Source of the DNA: Gordionus sp. m RMFG-2023
Taxonomy: Eukaryota; Nematomorpha; Gordioida; Chordodea; Parachordodidae
Direction: 5' to 3'
NCBI RefSeq assembly: GCF_954871325.1
Contig: NC_088777.1
Location: forward strand, 48,213,366-48,277,365
DNA: 64,000 bases
The notes beneath the pieces were generated by a model. It did not search any database and had not been told where the DNA came from. It worked only from the letters and a program-made list of their open reading frames with translations. Position 1 is the first letter of the stretch. The number at the start of each line of letters is the position of its first letter. A program made the translations under genes and the position numbers. This document shows positions 1 to 12,600 of this stretch, piece after piece.

Positions 1-812
1 TTGTAGTGATTTTTTGTTTTAAATGCTTCATATTGAAAAAAAACTTAACGCATCAATTAAAACATGATTGCGTTTACGTTTTTTATATGCGTTTTGAAAC
101 GCTATGTTGCAACGTTCAATTAAAAAATCTAATTATTTTCTAAAAAATTATTTTTAAATTTAACATATCTGTTCTGGGATTAAATGCCATTAACAACTTG
201 TCAATCAATTTAGTAACATATGAACTATTTCGTATATTATTAGATCCAATAGTCCAATCGCTAAATATGACAATAACCAAAACATCGTAATTGATAAAAT
301 AAAAATACGTTGTAGCAGAAAAAGTAAAAAAAATTAACGTATTTCGTTGAAAATAGATACGGCAAGAAGATTTCAGTAAATGCCCAATATTTTAATGATG
401 ATACGATAAATTCGAAATTTAGGGATGTTAGGATGGGTATTAAATCATCATTCTTAGATAGTTTATGTCCAAAATATATGAAATGATGTCATGACTAAAA
501 AAAAATAAGAAATCTCAAATCAATAAGATAAATGCTTTGATATAATTCAAAATACCTTTTCTCTTTTTTTTAATGCGATAAAAAAATGGAATTTCAATGG
601 GCTAAAACCGGAATTGTTTAAATAGGCATGAATCATTATAACCATGTTAATTTTAAAGTTTTACTATATACATCACCAATTTTTTTTTTCGGCACTGATA
701 ATAAATAACGTATTCATAAAATATATATATAAATTGGAATATTTTTTTCATAAGCGGGAAGCGTTATATATTAATAATTTTGTGTATGTTATGCCGATCT
801 CGCTCGTGTTAA
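1..812. other. sequence downstream of ATG4, no gene seen
   Basis: AT-rich sequence holding the presumed ATG4 3' UTR. A GCGTTTACG / ATGCGTTTTGAAACGC patch near 60-110 resembles the GCGTT-rich small elements elsewhere in the window. No ORF of note. Confidence 0.5.
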
Positions 813-3800
813 TTAAATGACTTCAAAATCTTCCAGATCCGCCTTATTATCTGTAAATAATTATATAACAAAAAAAACAATTCAAATATCGAGTTTATTC
901 TATTCATATAAACCATTTCTATCGTTTTAAAAGATTTCACAATTTCTAACTTTCTTTAAGTAAGGTTTTTAAAATATTGGAGTTTATATTACTTACACCC
1001 AATTACTTTCTATGTATTTAGTTTTTTTAAATTTTTCATACTTCCCTATATTCATAATAATATACATAAAAAAATATGTTTCCCATTATTATTTCTTCCC
1101 CCCATGTTGCTAACCAGACGGCGAAAAGATCATACTTTCTATTGGTCCCCATTGACTATTGTATATTGGCCTACTATCTTAAATTTATCATTAAGAAGAG
1201 TCCTTTTGTGTTAAGATAAAATTAATTTTAGTGGCATAAATTCAGGAATTGCTTGAGATCTTTCTTTCTTTCTAATTAATTACATTTAATTCGATATAAG
1301 CATAAAATAATTCATCGACAGTGGTCGCACCGATTATTCGGTATCTAGCCGTTACTCAATCAGTCCGTATCGATATCGGAATTCAAATAATGGTTAAAAA
1401 AAATAATCATCATACCCCCCGAACTCAGGTTGAACCCGCGAGAAGATGTTGAAGGATCGGAATCCAATTCGAACGGAGTTCTAAATAAATTATCATCGAT
1501 GATGTTGTCGCTCCGAAATTTTTCGCTCCCATTAGTCCAAAGTGGTAAAGGTTGTTCCAATATTTCGAACATGGGGCAAGGGAAGGGTTGGATTAAATGC
1601 TAATCATATTATTCAATATAAATGTGTAATTTGTGTAAAGAAGTAGAAAATTTTTAAAAAAAATCAAAGTGATAAAACAAATGCAGTTTTCTATCAATTA
1701 GATCGAAGATTTCTTTGAAAATTATCACATTACTTTCGTTTATACTATAGAATTTTCGGGTTAAGCAATACCATAATGTCTAAGAAGAACGAATGGTAGA
1801 CAAGATATAGTCAATGTGTTTTTTTTTAATATAAAGTAGTATAATATAGTGCTGTAAAGTAACGTCGTTATCCTTTTAGGAACGCCATTCACTACTTTCT
1901 TTTAGAGGTACCGAGTTAATGCGTTTATTTTTTTTGAGCAACGGTAACGCAAAACGTTACTTTAATTACGGAAAAAACATATTTTATTGTATTAAAAAAT
2001 TATTTATATTTATTTTTCAAATTTTATAAATAATTTAAGCGGAATTTTCAAGTCAGATCAACAGTCATGATGGTTCATCCAAGATTCCATGGAAGTGTGG
2101 TAAGTTCTATTCATGTTTCTACATTTTTATTTTAAATTTTCGTTGTTAAATTTTCAGTCAAAATTGTTTATCTTATTTTACACCAGTAAATAAAATTAAG
2201 GGTACAAAGTCTACAATAATCAAAATTTTGAAAATCAATTATTGTTTAAAAATATACAAAAAATTATTAAAAAATATCTCATCTCATTTTATAATTATAT
2301 TATTTTTGTATATTATATACGGTAAATTTTTGTATATAGAATTTAATTTAACAAGTAACGGTATGTGTTTCTTTTTTTGATGTAACAATCCTTTTTGATT
2401 TAACGTTTACAGCACTAATATTACACATTGTTTAGGTGGACATTCATAGAACATGTGACATTTCAATATTTTCAAAAATATTTTGGTTTTCCTTTTCAAT
2501 TAAACGGTAAACCGTAAAATGATAATCATTAAGGGATATATTACACACACAAAATATAATTTAAGCCGAGTTCATACCAGTAGTAAAAAAAAAATGAACT
2601 GGGGAAACGATGCTAATGGGTTAGAATTATTCTGAACGATTAACAGCCCGTCCTGGATCGCTTCTTTACCGCTGCGTTAAGAATACCTTTTGTTTTAAAA
2701 CTAAGTTTATTATCTTTCAAACATTAAAAACACTTTAAACACGGCGTTAAATAAGTGAAGTAGGTCTAAAGTAATTGTTTCCTTATATAGATAGCATTTC
2801 CGGTATGAACTCAGCCATCTTTAACAATCTAATATTTTTTTTTAAAAAAAACCTTTTTAATATCGGAACAAAGTTTTTCGAAATCGAGTTGATTTGCGCA
2901 AAAAAAGGCTAGGCTTAAGGATGGATCCAAGCAATCGAAAGCCATTTTACTCGGGGGTCCATTTGTGAATGACACGTGATTACAAATTGAGTTGTCAACT
3001 TTTCCCCGACCATTTTTTTAAAATATAATTTAAAAATCTATCGTTATTATTACAAAATAAAAATAAGGATGAAAAATATCATTATGGCATTCATTTATTT
3101 ATTTATTTCTTTTCTTCCTTTTATTATTTTAGTTCTTTTAATCTTTATGGTAGGGCTGGAAGATCATATAATTTTTTTTAAAAAAATATTCTAATAAACT
3201 TCTACGTGATATAGCGGACTCAATCATGTCTGAGTTTAAAAAAATTATCAAGAAAATTGTCACAAAATTAATTTATATTAGGATAAGCCTAGTGTAAATT
3301 ACATAAAAATGCCTATAATCAGATACCTCTTATGGTATTAATATTAAAATTAGATAAGTGGGGAAATTTTTTCAAAAAGACTCCTTAGTACCTATCATAT
3401 TTTTCAACCAATGATTTGTTTAATGGAGTCGTCGGCTGCGAATATAAATAAATGTTGTGCCCAATGTTAAAATAAATATGGTGGTAAAATTATCTGAAAC
3501 CGAAACTTGACAGACGACATTTGCATTTATTACAAATGAATTTCTAAATTCGATATTCAAAAATTCTCTTAGAACTTTAAAAATAAAAGATTCAAAACAC
3601 AACCAAAAAAATGCCAAAACCTTATATAAGCGATCTAAAAAAATCGATAATAATAACAATATAGAACACGCAATTATGTTATTTGGTTTGATATATTAAA
3701 AGGATAAAATTGGTTTGAGTATAGCTAAATTCATCTGAATCGGAGAAAAGAATGATAAGGATAGGATGGAAAATCCTATCAGGTTGGGAAATATGGATTT

Positions 3801-6800
3801 CAGGATTTCTATCTGCTGTATTTGTCTAGGGAGAAGACTTATTAATTATCCAGATATAAAAACCTAGATGTTTTATAAAAACGTGAGATTTCTTGGGCGC
3901 ACTTTTCAATTATACATTGTAAAACCATGGTTAGTAATTGGTAAATATAAAACGCAGTAAAAATAAATAAATAAATATTGAATGGCAATAAAGTCCACAA
4001 ATCCAATGAATAGCAACGCGGAAATATTAATCTGGAATTTAACCTTTGTTTCCGTCACCAATGCTACCATCTAATATGTCCCTATTTTCATCGTCTTCAT
4101 CATTTTCCGACGCGGAAGGAAAGCCGCAATGGAAAGTCGAGATGAACTGAGGAAAAGGGTCGGAAAAGGGGTTATTTGGACTCTGAGAATTAGACTCTAA
4201 CCAAGATCGATAATTTTCCGTGAACTCTTTCAGATTCAATGATTTTTGAACCGTATGGGGGTCTAGGTAGATTAAATCATTGCCTTTTTTTTATTAAAAA
4301 AAAACAATTTTACAAATATATAAATATCATTAGTATCTTTCTTTCTTTTTCTCCATTCATTTTTTTTATATTTCTTATATATATTATTATTATTTCTTAC
4401 TGTCAATCTTCTGAAGTCAAAATATTATTTTTTTACAAAAATGGTCTAAAAAAATGGTGGGAGAAATTGGGGAGGGGGATTAACCACGTTAATTAAGTAT
4501 GTATAATTTGTTATTTTTTATTGATTTTTCTCCTCATTCAAAAGTTAATTCCGTATACGATACTTAATAATTTAAAAATAATAATCCAATATTTTCGTAG
4601 AAAATTGCGTAAAAAATCGATTTTGAATAATCAATTTACCGGTGTATCCTATGTACCAGGAGGCGTGTTTTGGCTTCCCTCCCAATATTCCAATACACTG
4701 AGGAAGTTGGAAAAATGCCTATTTGATAAAATAAATATACAACTTAATAGAAGGGTTAATGTAGGTTTGTTAAAAAGCCCGATTCGGGTGATTAAGATTT
4801 TAAGCCAAAATGGTATTACGTAAGCCCGAAGATGTTGCTCATGGATGGCAGAAAGGTTTGGACCTCTATTTGCCAGATCCGTTTCTAAAAATTGACTCTG
4901 ATCTGGCATTTTAACAACCACCAGGTTAATGACCTATCATTTTCGTAAAAGGACGGGAGGGGAGGGACTATTTGGCGGGATTTTTCCAATAAATTTTATG
5001 CGGAGGTCTTTGGCCATGTCACACACAATTTTTTTTATGGAAATAATTCTGGTCTAATCACTTTAAAATATTTATTTCCGATTTTTACAAAAAAATTAAA
5101 AATTTGAGGCATTATTTTTTTTTTAAAAAAATTATTATATTTTTAATTATTTTTTCATATTTATAAATATTTTTGGGGGAGTTGGGGTGAGGGTGGGGTT
5201 AATTAACTCAAAATGATATTTATGAGAATAAGTAAATTTCGAAGAAATTTATATATATATATATCCTGGCATTTTAAACATTTTATTTTTCACCCAACAT
5301 CACGTGATTTTTTTCCCGCCAGTTTGTCATTATTTTGATATTGTATACGTGGCAGCTAATAATAGTAGCTAGATGCGCGATAACTTGCTCGAATCGGAAT
5401 AGGAACCGTTTCGCATCATTTTTTTAAAAAAAAATCGGTAATTTATTGATAATTCTAATTTCTAAATTACGAAGAGGTGAGGTTAAAAAAAATTCACATG
5501 GTGGAGTCCTCTTGACCCTTAATTTTAAAAAACAATGTCTAAGAATTTTTTGAACATATTTTTTAAAATACAATCCCTAGTGTTGTTAAATGGCTTGATT
5601 TGAGGCTATACGCGAGCCTGATAATTTTGCTCATAGCACCTTGGACATCAATTGACAAAATCTCAAGGCAGACGATATTTGTCTAGCTAAAATATTGAGT
5701 TAGCCATTTTTTAAAAATCGACTCCAATCGAGCCGTTTAACAACACTTAGCATTTCTTAAATATAGTTGCATGCATTATGTAAGGGTTCAGTGAGATTTT
5801 AACTTAAGACCATTTTTTAAGGAAAATAAGACTTTGATTTCTTTCAAAGAAATAGAAAAAAATTTTTATTACGCAGAGGCATGCTGTTTTAAATTCCAAA
5901 TTTTTTTTAGGGTTTTAAAGAAGATATCCTTTCACAGACTAGTGTCGATACGTCACTCAATTTCCAAAAATTAAAGTGAGTTAGCCCAGCGGTTTATTTA
6001 GCCAAAAACTATCGGCAAGTCTCAAGGTTTAGAGAAAAAAAATCGGTGGAACCTTGAGGGGATTAAACAGATAGAAATCCCAGCTGGTGTCTAGAAGCAC
6101 AGCTGATTAATAAAATGAAAGAAAGAAAGGCCCGTGCTTTCGAGAATGAGCCAAATTGATCGATTTTACTAAACCGCTAAAAAAATCCCTATTTTTCTTC
6201 TTATACAAAAAAAACAAACTATTTTACCTTTAGGGCTTCGAAGTAGGACGGAATAATATGGGTCAGACCGAGTCGGAGCGGGACGACCAATATCAAAGAT
6301 GCATCGTGTTTGTCTATTGCCGCGGTGACCTTAGAGTCGAGCGCACTTACCTTATTCGTATTTTGGGTAGCTTTTTCTTCGAAACAGTTCTCTATAAAAT
6401 GATTAATATTTTAAAGGAAAATTTTACCTATATTTCCCTTATTAAAATAAAATAAAATATTATAACGATAAGGTAGACATATTGAAATCTAGTCAATCAA
6501 AGTTAAACTATGTCTTTCAAATTGAGCGTTTGCGTTTTACGCATCCCTTCTTTAAATGAAGGTTATGTTTTTATTAGCATCATAAATTGGGAATTTTAAC
6601 TTAGGCCGCATTTATAGTGAACGCGTTTTGTTCAAGCGTTGCGTTATTTCAAAATAAAGTCAATAAATAGGTATAAATTTATAAATATGGAGCGTTATGA
6701 TGTTAACGCTATGAATAAAAATATAAACATATGTTGCGATACGTTGAAAAAAAAAATATGAGATAGGATTATAAAAATGATAGCGAATTCGATAAAAAGA

Positions 6801-9063
6801 TATATGATTATTTTAAAAATATTATATAAAATAATTATCTTTATTTTCGCTTTATCTAAAATCAGTTTTTAAAACTAACTCAGCTGTAATAACACTGCGT
6901 TAAATAAAGCAACGCTTGAAGATAAAGTGTTTACTATAAATGCAGCGTAATTTGTAAATTATATTATGGTCTGCCTATTTATTTCATTAATTATTCCATT
7001 TTAAATGGAGATTATTTTTTTTTTCTTTTTCTTTTACATTTCATTTCATTTCATTTCATATTATATTAAATTTTAAACAATTTTTATACCCTCTCCCTCG
7101 AGTTCTTAAAAATGGGTCAACATGCAAAAGGAATGAATAGAAAAGTATTGAAAAAGGTGAACAACGCCCAAATTGTAATACCAATTGCACGATAACATTT
7201 GAAATGCATTATTTGCAATTGCAATGCAGTATTTAAAATGTTCGATTTGAGCACATTATAATAGTAGTATCTAAAACCTATTCTAAGTTATTTTGAAATT
7301 GTATATTTATAAGTTATATTGATTCACCACTATTACAGTAAAAAAAATAAAGAGCCTAGATTCGAATCTCATAATCTGTCGAAAATCATAAAATTATTTG
7401 GTAGATTTAATATGGAAATAACAACTAAATAAATATACAGTGCAATAAGTTTAGTGTATTTCAAGTGGAAAAATCATGTTCTTGGTAACTTGACCAATAT
7501 TTATAAATGAGAAATAGTTTGTCTTCCTTTAATTTTAACATCAAGAAAGTTTGTATGATTTTCAATTAGATATATTGCACTTAATCGTTTGCAACAATAT
7601 GAATATAATAATAATATATATTATTTCTAATTTACTTATATCAGATAAAATGATGGCATTATCCATGGCAACATGGAATATTATATTGTGCCTAGTATCG
7701 TTTTTGATCAAATTTCTGTCAAAAAAAATGTATAGAGAATGGAATGAGTGCTGATTTGATTAAAAATTAAAACTTGAGAGGTGATTATATAAATTAAAAA
7801 ATAACTTTAAAAACAAGATATCAGGCTTTAATATAATTTTTTTTATAAAATTCAAAATTTGAATCTTATTTTTTTTTAAACAGAACTCGAATTATTTTTA
7901 TTTGATAAAACAATAATGAAATATTATTTCAATTTAAATATTATTTAAAAAATTATTTTATAAGTATAAAGAAATATTGCTGACTTTATAGCTTGAGAAA
8001 CAGAATTTGGTCCAAACCATTTTCCAGGAACAGAAAAACTATTATCTCTATCTCCTTTATGGGTTTTATTTTTTGTATTACTTTCCAAAAATTTTGAAGA
8101 TGTTGATATGTTGTGAATTGAGAATTTACATTGAGGATCTTCCAAAAACAGTTTAAGAATGTGCAATTTTGTAGTTTTTAATTTGTAATTATTGATGATT
8201 ATATGAGCAGAAGATTTTTCACAATATAATGAATTAAAACTGTGGCCTCTTTCACATGATTGACATTGTGAGGGAGAGCATAAAATATTTGTGTTGTTAT
8301 TTGTGTACCACATTTCATAGAGGTATCTTTTTGCATTATTAATCATGTGGGATATGTTATAATTATTAGAAGTTTTGCATAAATCATTTTTGTCTATTTC
8401 TTTAATAACATTTTTCTTTGTATCTATATCAGAATTTAAGGATGGAGAATCGCTAATTTCATATTCATGATTTTGCTTATTTAGGTTTGAGTTATCTTAA
8501 AAAAAATGTAAATGATATATGTGAATATTTCTCTTTTAAATTATTTTTTAAGGAAGTTTTAAAAATTTAAGATATATATATATATTTTAGCTGTAAATAT
8601 AATTAATCAGTATTTTACAATAAAATTTTTATTGAGATATATAGAATGATAAAAAATTTAATAATAATTTAAAAGCATATCTTACAAGGTAAATCATAAT
8701 ATCTTGTTAAAGCTTCAGCCAACATCATTTGGCCACTTCTTATCATACATCCCCATCCTGCATCAGTCGTTAAATAAGTATTCTGATCTATATTAAATAA
8801 TATTTTACCCTTTCAAAAAGAACATAAAATTAACTTATAGGAACAAAATTTTTTCTATATGTGAACCAAAATTTTGATATAAGTTCATTTTTTAATGCTT
8901 CACGATCTATTAATTAATATTATAAAATGCAGTGTAAATAATATCTTTGTTTACCTAAATTAGGTTGATAACATTTCCCTAATATCCAAATGGCTTCGTC
9001 AGAGTTTAATATTTCAGGGTAATCTAAATAACTAGATTCATAAATACACGATTCAAACATCAT
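813..9063 (-). CDS. ATG4: ATG4 cysteine protease, complete 11-exon gene
   Basis: ATG4 is the cytosolic autophagy protease that trims the C-terminus of ATG8/LC3 and later cuts it from phosphatidylethanolamine. Exons, 5' to 3': 9063-8955, 8906-8835, 8787-8686, 8495-7985, 7715-7636, 6391-6228, 4718-4640, 4283-4068, 2998-2853, 1599-1416, 850-813. All junctions are GT-AG and in phase, giving 1701 nt and 566 aa. Family blocks appear in order: FWFTYRKNF, DAGWGCMIRSGQMML (catalytic Cys74), KWFGPNSVSQAI, FHVAMDN, VVPLRLGL, LPQCIGILGGKPKHASWYIGY, LDPH (Asp380, His382), LDPSLSLAFFC and PMFEILEQ. The last exon ends in DFEVI, matching the LC3-interacting FEIL tail of vertebrate ATG4B. The protein is longer than the usual 390-480 aa because exon 4 carries an insertion. 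The start is the first Met of exon 1; a second Met follows directly. The seventh-exon region also carries misleading open frames on the other strand. Confidence 0.95.
1847..2417. mobile_element. hAT-like MITE in ATG4 intron
   Basis: The left end TAGTGCTGTAAAGTAACG and the right end (reverse complement TAGTGCTGTAAACGTTA) form imperfect terminal inverted repeats around about 570 bp with no coding potential. Ends of this type are typical of hAT-derived MITEs. I could not confirm an 8-bp target duplication. Confidence 0.55.
2565..2816. mobile_element. MITE with GGCTGAGTTCATACC ends
   Basis: AGCCGAGTTCATACC at the left matches the reverse complement of GGTATGAACTCAGCC at the right. The roughly 250 bp between has no coding content but carries GCGTTAA-type motifs seen in other small elements of this window. 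It sits in the ATG4 intron between exons 9 and 10, immediately downstream of exon 9. Confidence 0.55.
5578..5748. mobile_element. hAT-like MITE, TAGTGTTGTTAAA family, copy 1
   Basis: Inverted ends TAGTGTTGTTAAATGGCT and (reverse complement) TAAGTGTTGTTAAACGGCTC bound about 170 bp. The interior shares blocks such as ATATTGAGTTAGCC with the copy at 44667-44889. The two copies together define the family. It lies in the ATG4 intron between exons 6 and 7. Confidence 0.6.
6604..6950. mobile_element. MITE with long GCATTTATAGT inverted ends
   Basis: GCCGCATTTATAGTGAACGC at the left pairs with GTTTACTATAAATGCAGCG at the right, and the pairing continues inward through CAAGCGTTGC / GCAACGCTTG, so each arm is about 45 bp. 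The element is about 345 bp, non-coding, and lies in the ATG4 intron between exons 5 and 6. Confidence 0.6.
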
Positions 9064-9652
9064 TAATAAGTTCTTATTAACTTATGCTTAAATTTCATTT
9101 TACAAAATATATTTTTTTTGGAATTATCATATGATGTTAAAATGAGCGTAGAGGAAAATATGTTACTTATTAATTAAAGTGTTCTCTGCATTTTATTGCT
9201 GAGTTTATTTAGAAGCTTCCAACATGTCATAGCTTCTATTTGTCGAATTTTAGCCTGGTATAGAGTATTCAGTTTACTAATGAACGATATAAATTATTAT
9301 TTTTTATCTCATCATATCCACTTATTTTATGAGCGTGATTTTCTTATTATATAAATATCTTAAATATTGACTAATCTAAAATGTTGTTTACAAATATATA
9401 TGCTTATAATTAAATACCTTAAAAAGTGGCTGTTCAAATAATTTTTTTCTGTTATGTTAACGTAATTATTCTTCATTTTACTGAAGTGCAAACTATACTA
9501 AGTTTATTTCTAAATAATTTTATTTCAATCAACTATATTACAATTCTAACTTTTGAATTAAAAGTTATGCATCATTACTCAAATACTTTAATCCTTAAAC
9601 ATATGATTATCAGCTGTATATCTTACATACATTCACATACGTTAATAAAAAA
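9064..9652. promoter_or_regulatory. shared ATG4/COG8 divergent promoter interval
   Basis: These 589 bases separate the ATG4 start codon (minus strand) from the COG8 start codon (plus strand). The interval must hold the 5' UTRs and core promoters of both genes. It is very AT-rich and I see no clear motif, so the call rests only on gene layout. An 81-codon open frame here (9426-9671) overlaps the COG8 start in another frame and looks spurious. Confidence 0.45.
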
Positions 9653-12600
9653 ATGGATAATGTTAACTTAACTTTATCTTCTATTTTAAACGATAAATCG
9701 GGATTAACCTTAAGTTTTTTGTATAATACAATAATTATATTCCCTTAATATTTTGAAAAGATGATGCATTTATTAAAGTCGAAGAAGATAAACATACAGT
9801 TGAAGAAAAATTACACAATTTAATATACACAAACTATAAAGTATTTTTGACCAGTTCCCAAAGTTCTAAAGATATTAACGAAGAAGTATCCAAATTTTAT
9901 GATTCTAAATTATATTTAAAGTTTAGTTTGTAATAATTAAAGAATTGTCACATAATTTATCGGTATCACTGCCTAATTACAAAGAAATATGTAATCAATT
10001 TATAAATGTAGCTAAAGAAATTAACACAAGGTATTGTGATTTTATTTTTTTACAATTTAAAATACTATTTTTCCTAGACATAAAAAGGCTAAATTAGCTT
10101 TGATAAAATATCCAAAGCTTATAGACTTTTTAGAAATACCGCAATTGATGGACACATGTTTTAAAAATGGCTTATATGAAGAAACTCTTCATTTGCATGA
10201 ATTTGTCAAGAAAATGATGCAAAACCTTCCTCATATTCAAATATTAAATGTATCAAAAATAATTTTGAATATATTATTTATGCAAAAAAATTTTTTATCT
10301 TATAAATTTACCATCAAATTTCCAATATAAATCAACATATTGAAATCATTTTACTTGTAAGGTCTCCTATATAATAAGCACTATCTCACTCAAGTGATAT
10401 GTAATTCATCTTTAAATGGTAGCATAGCTGTATAACATTATATATTTTCTAAGCTACAAGTTACTATAAAAGAGGCCTGACTATTCAAAAAAAATAATCC
10501 ATTTCAAAAATATAAGGCCACCATCTAACTTTTAAGATAGGTCAAGGCCCCTAAAAAGTTTGGGTAGACCCCCCACCCTCCATCTCAAATGCCTACCTTA
10601 TGTTTAATTTTCTGAACATGATTTGAATGCAACAAACCACTTTTTTATAAATTATTTTCGGATTATTAGAGTAGTCCTAACTAGTCTTTGTGTCTTTTCA
10701 CTGGTTATAATTGCTCCTAAATAACGGTAAGGTTTGTAAATATGTGGTTTCTATCGATTTATCTACTAGGGTAGGAAGGAATAGACTGAGCTGATTTACA
10801 AATTTTTTGTCGCTTCAATATTTCCCATTATTATTAATAAAACAAATCCAATTCCTATATTTGTATTGATTTTAATTTACCATCTATCTTTGAAACAATG
10901 ATATATAATAATACCTATTGGCTATGCATTCATAATAATAGAAAGCGTCGTTTAATGCCAATCAGCTTGACCCGCCATTTTATTAACCCATATAGTAATT
11001 ATACTCATGTTAAAAACTACTATTAAATTAAATTGATAACATGCGTCCATATTATTTCGATGATCAGGCAATTCTTTAATAAAGTTTCCGTCAGACATAG
11101 GAATAAATTGGCCTCTCGTTTAAAGTTTTTAATAATGATATGGGTAACCAAAATGGCGTCCCCAACTGTTTTTCATTGATGTATACTTTTAATCAATGCA
11201 TCATCAGTATAGGTATTATTATATGTAATTTTAAAAATATCAATATTTTTTTTTAAAAAAACCAATTAACTTTCACGTGAGATTTGCATCTCGTTTTTTT
11301 TATTCCCCAAAAGTTAATAATCTCATCTATAATATTTGCGATATTTATGGGTGAATGTAGTGTTGTTGAACAGCTCTATTAGTTAATTTTTATAAGCTAA
11401 AAATCTTTCGGTCATCTGTGGACAAAATAAAAAAATTCGAGTAATTTACTTTTTGCCAAAATCTTGAATTAAACCTTTTTTAAAAATTATCTAAAATCGA
11501 ACCGTTAGCTGAATGTGGCTCACGTAAGATATTTTAAAATCCCATTCTTGTTGCAGATAATGTAGCAAAAAATTTTTAACTCTTTTTTTTATAAATTGTA
11601 TTTTAGTTCCTTTTCAATTGATATTATTAAGAAATTATTTATAAAAATAAATATTAAAATTACCAAAAACACTAAAAGCTCAGATCGGATCTAGTTTTTT
11701 ATTAAATATCAGCTCGATCTGATATTTTTTTGGGAACGCTAAATATCGGTGTCGATCCGATCTTAAATATCGGCACAGCCCTAGAATCGGCCCATATTTT
11801 TGGCATCAGGTAGCATAATATAAAAAACGTCTTCTGATTTTGACTCATTTAAAAACTATAAATCAAATGCACGTTTTAGAATAATTAAACAAAATTGTTT
11901 TTTTTATAGCTCGTGTACAATGACTCCCTATGCACTTACCAGTCACTTATACGCGGCCTCTCCGCGAATCTAACTAGTGATTCGCCTACCTTGGCTCAAG
12001 CGATCGAGCGCGTGGGTCTTTTACGAGCTGCGGGAGTGTTCAGTGAGAAGGCGATTAGGTTATTATTTTTGAGCCGAGCTAGCCGGGCACTGCGGAACGA
12101 TTTGAAAAAATTAACCAGAGAGTATATATAAAATAACGCAATATATTTTAAGCAGAGAACGGAAGTATGGGGGGGGGGGTTAGGGTAAAACAAATGTAGT
12201 AATAAGAGTTAGGAAGAAGTCGATAATATATTATATAATCAATGTCCGCACGTTATAAAAAGTCATTCGGAACCCCTTAATTACCTTTTCGCTAATCGGG
12301 TATGCGAAACCTTGAGGATTCACTTGTTCGAAACGATAACTCAATATTCGGCCCTGTTTTCTCTCGAAGAGGATTCGAATAGTCGTTCGTTCACTCCTAC
12401 TTCCTTTTCTCAAAGCGATGATACTAGGGTATAATTTAGATATATGATTTTTATACTAGAGTCCTGGCCTCTAATCGCACCTCATTTTTTACAAGATTTG
12501 GCCCGATCCTGAAATAAAATAAAATTATTTCCGGTCAATCAGACTATTTTCGAAGACATTCCGACTTGTTATTTTAAAAATTTAACCGAAGAATAAAAAA

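Noticed and set aside
3420-3659. Minus-strand frame with LAFFWLCFE, at first taken as the ATG4 LDPSxALGFFC block
   Set aside because: The true block, LDPSLSLAFFC, is in exon 2998-2853 with correct splice phase on both sides.
4239-4921. Open frames on both strands (4239-4496, 4521-4823, 4649-4921)
   Set aside because: The real coding content is ATG4 exons 7 and 8 on the minus strand in other frames (LPQCIG… and LDPH…). These frames are antisense or off-frame shadows.
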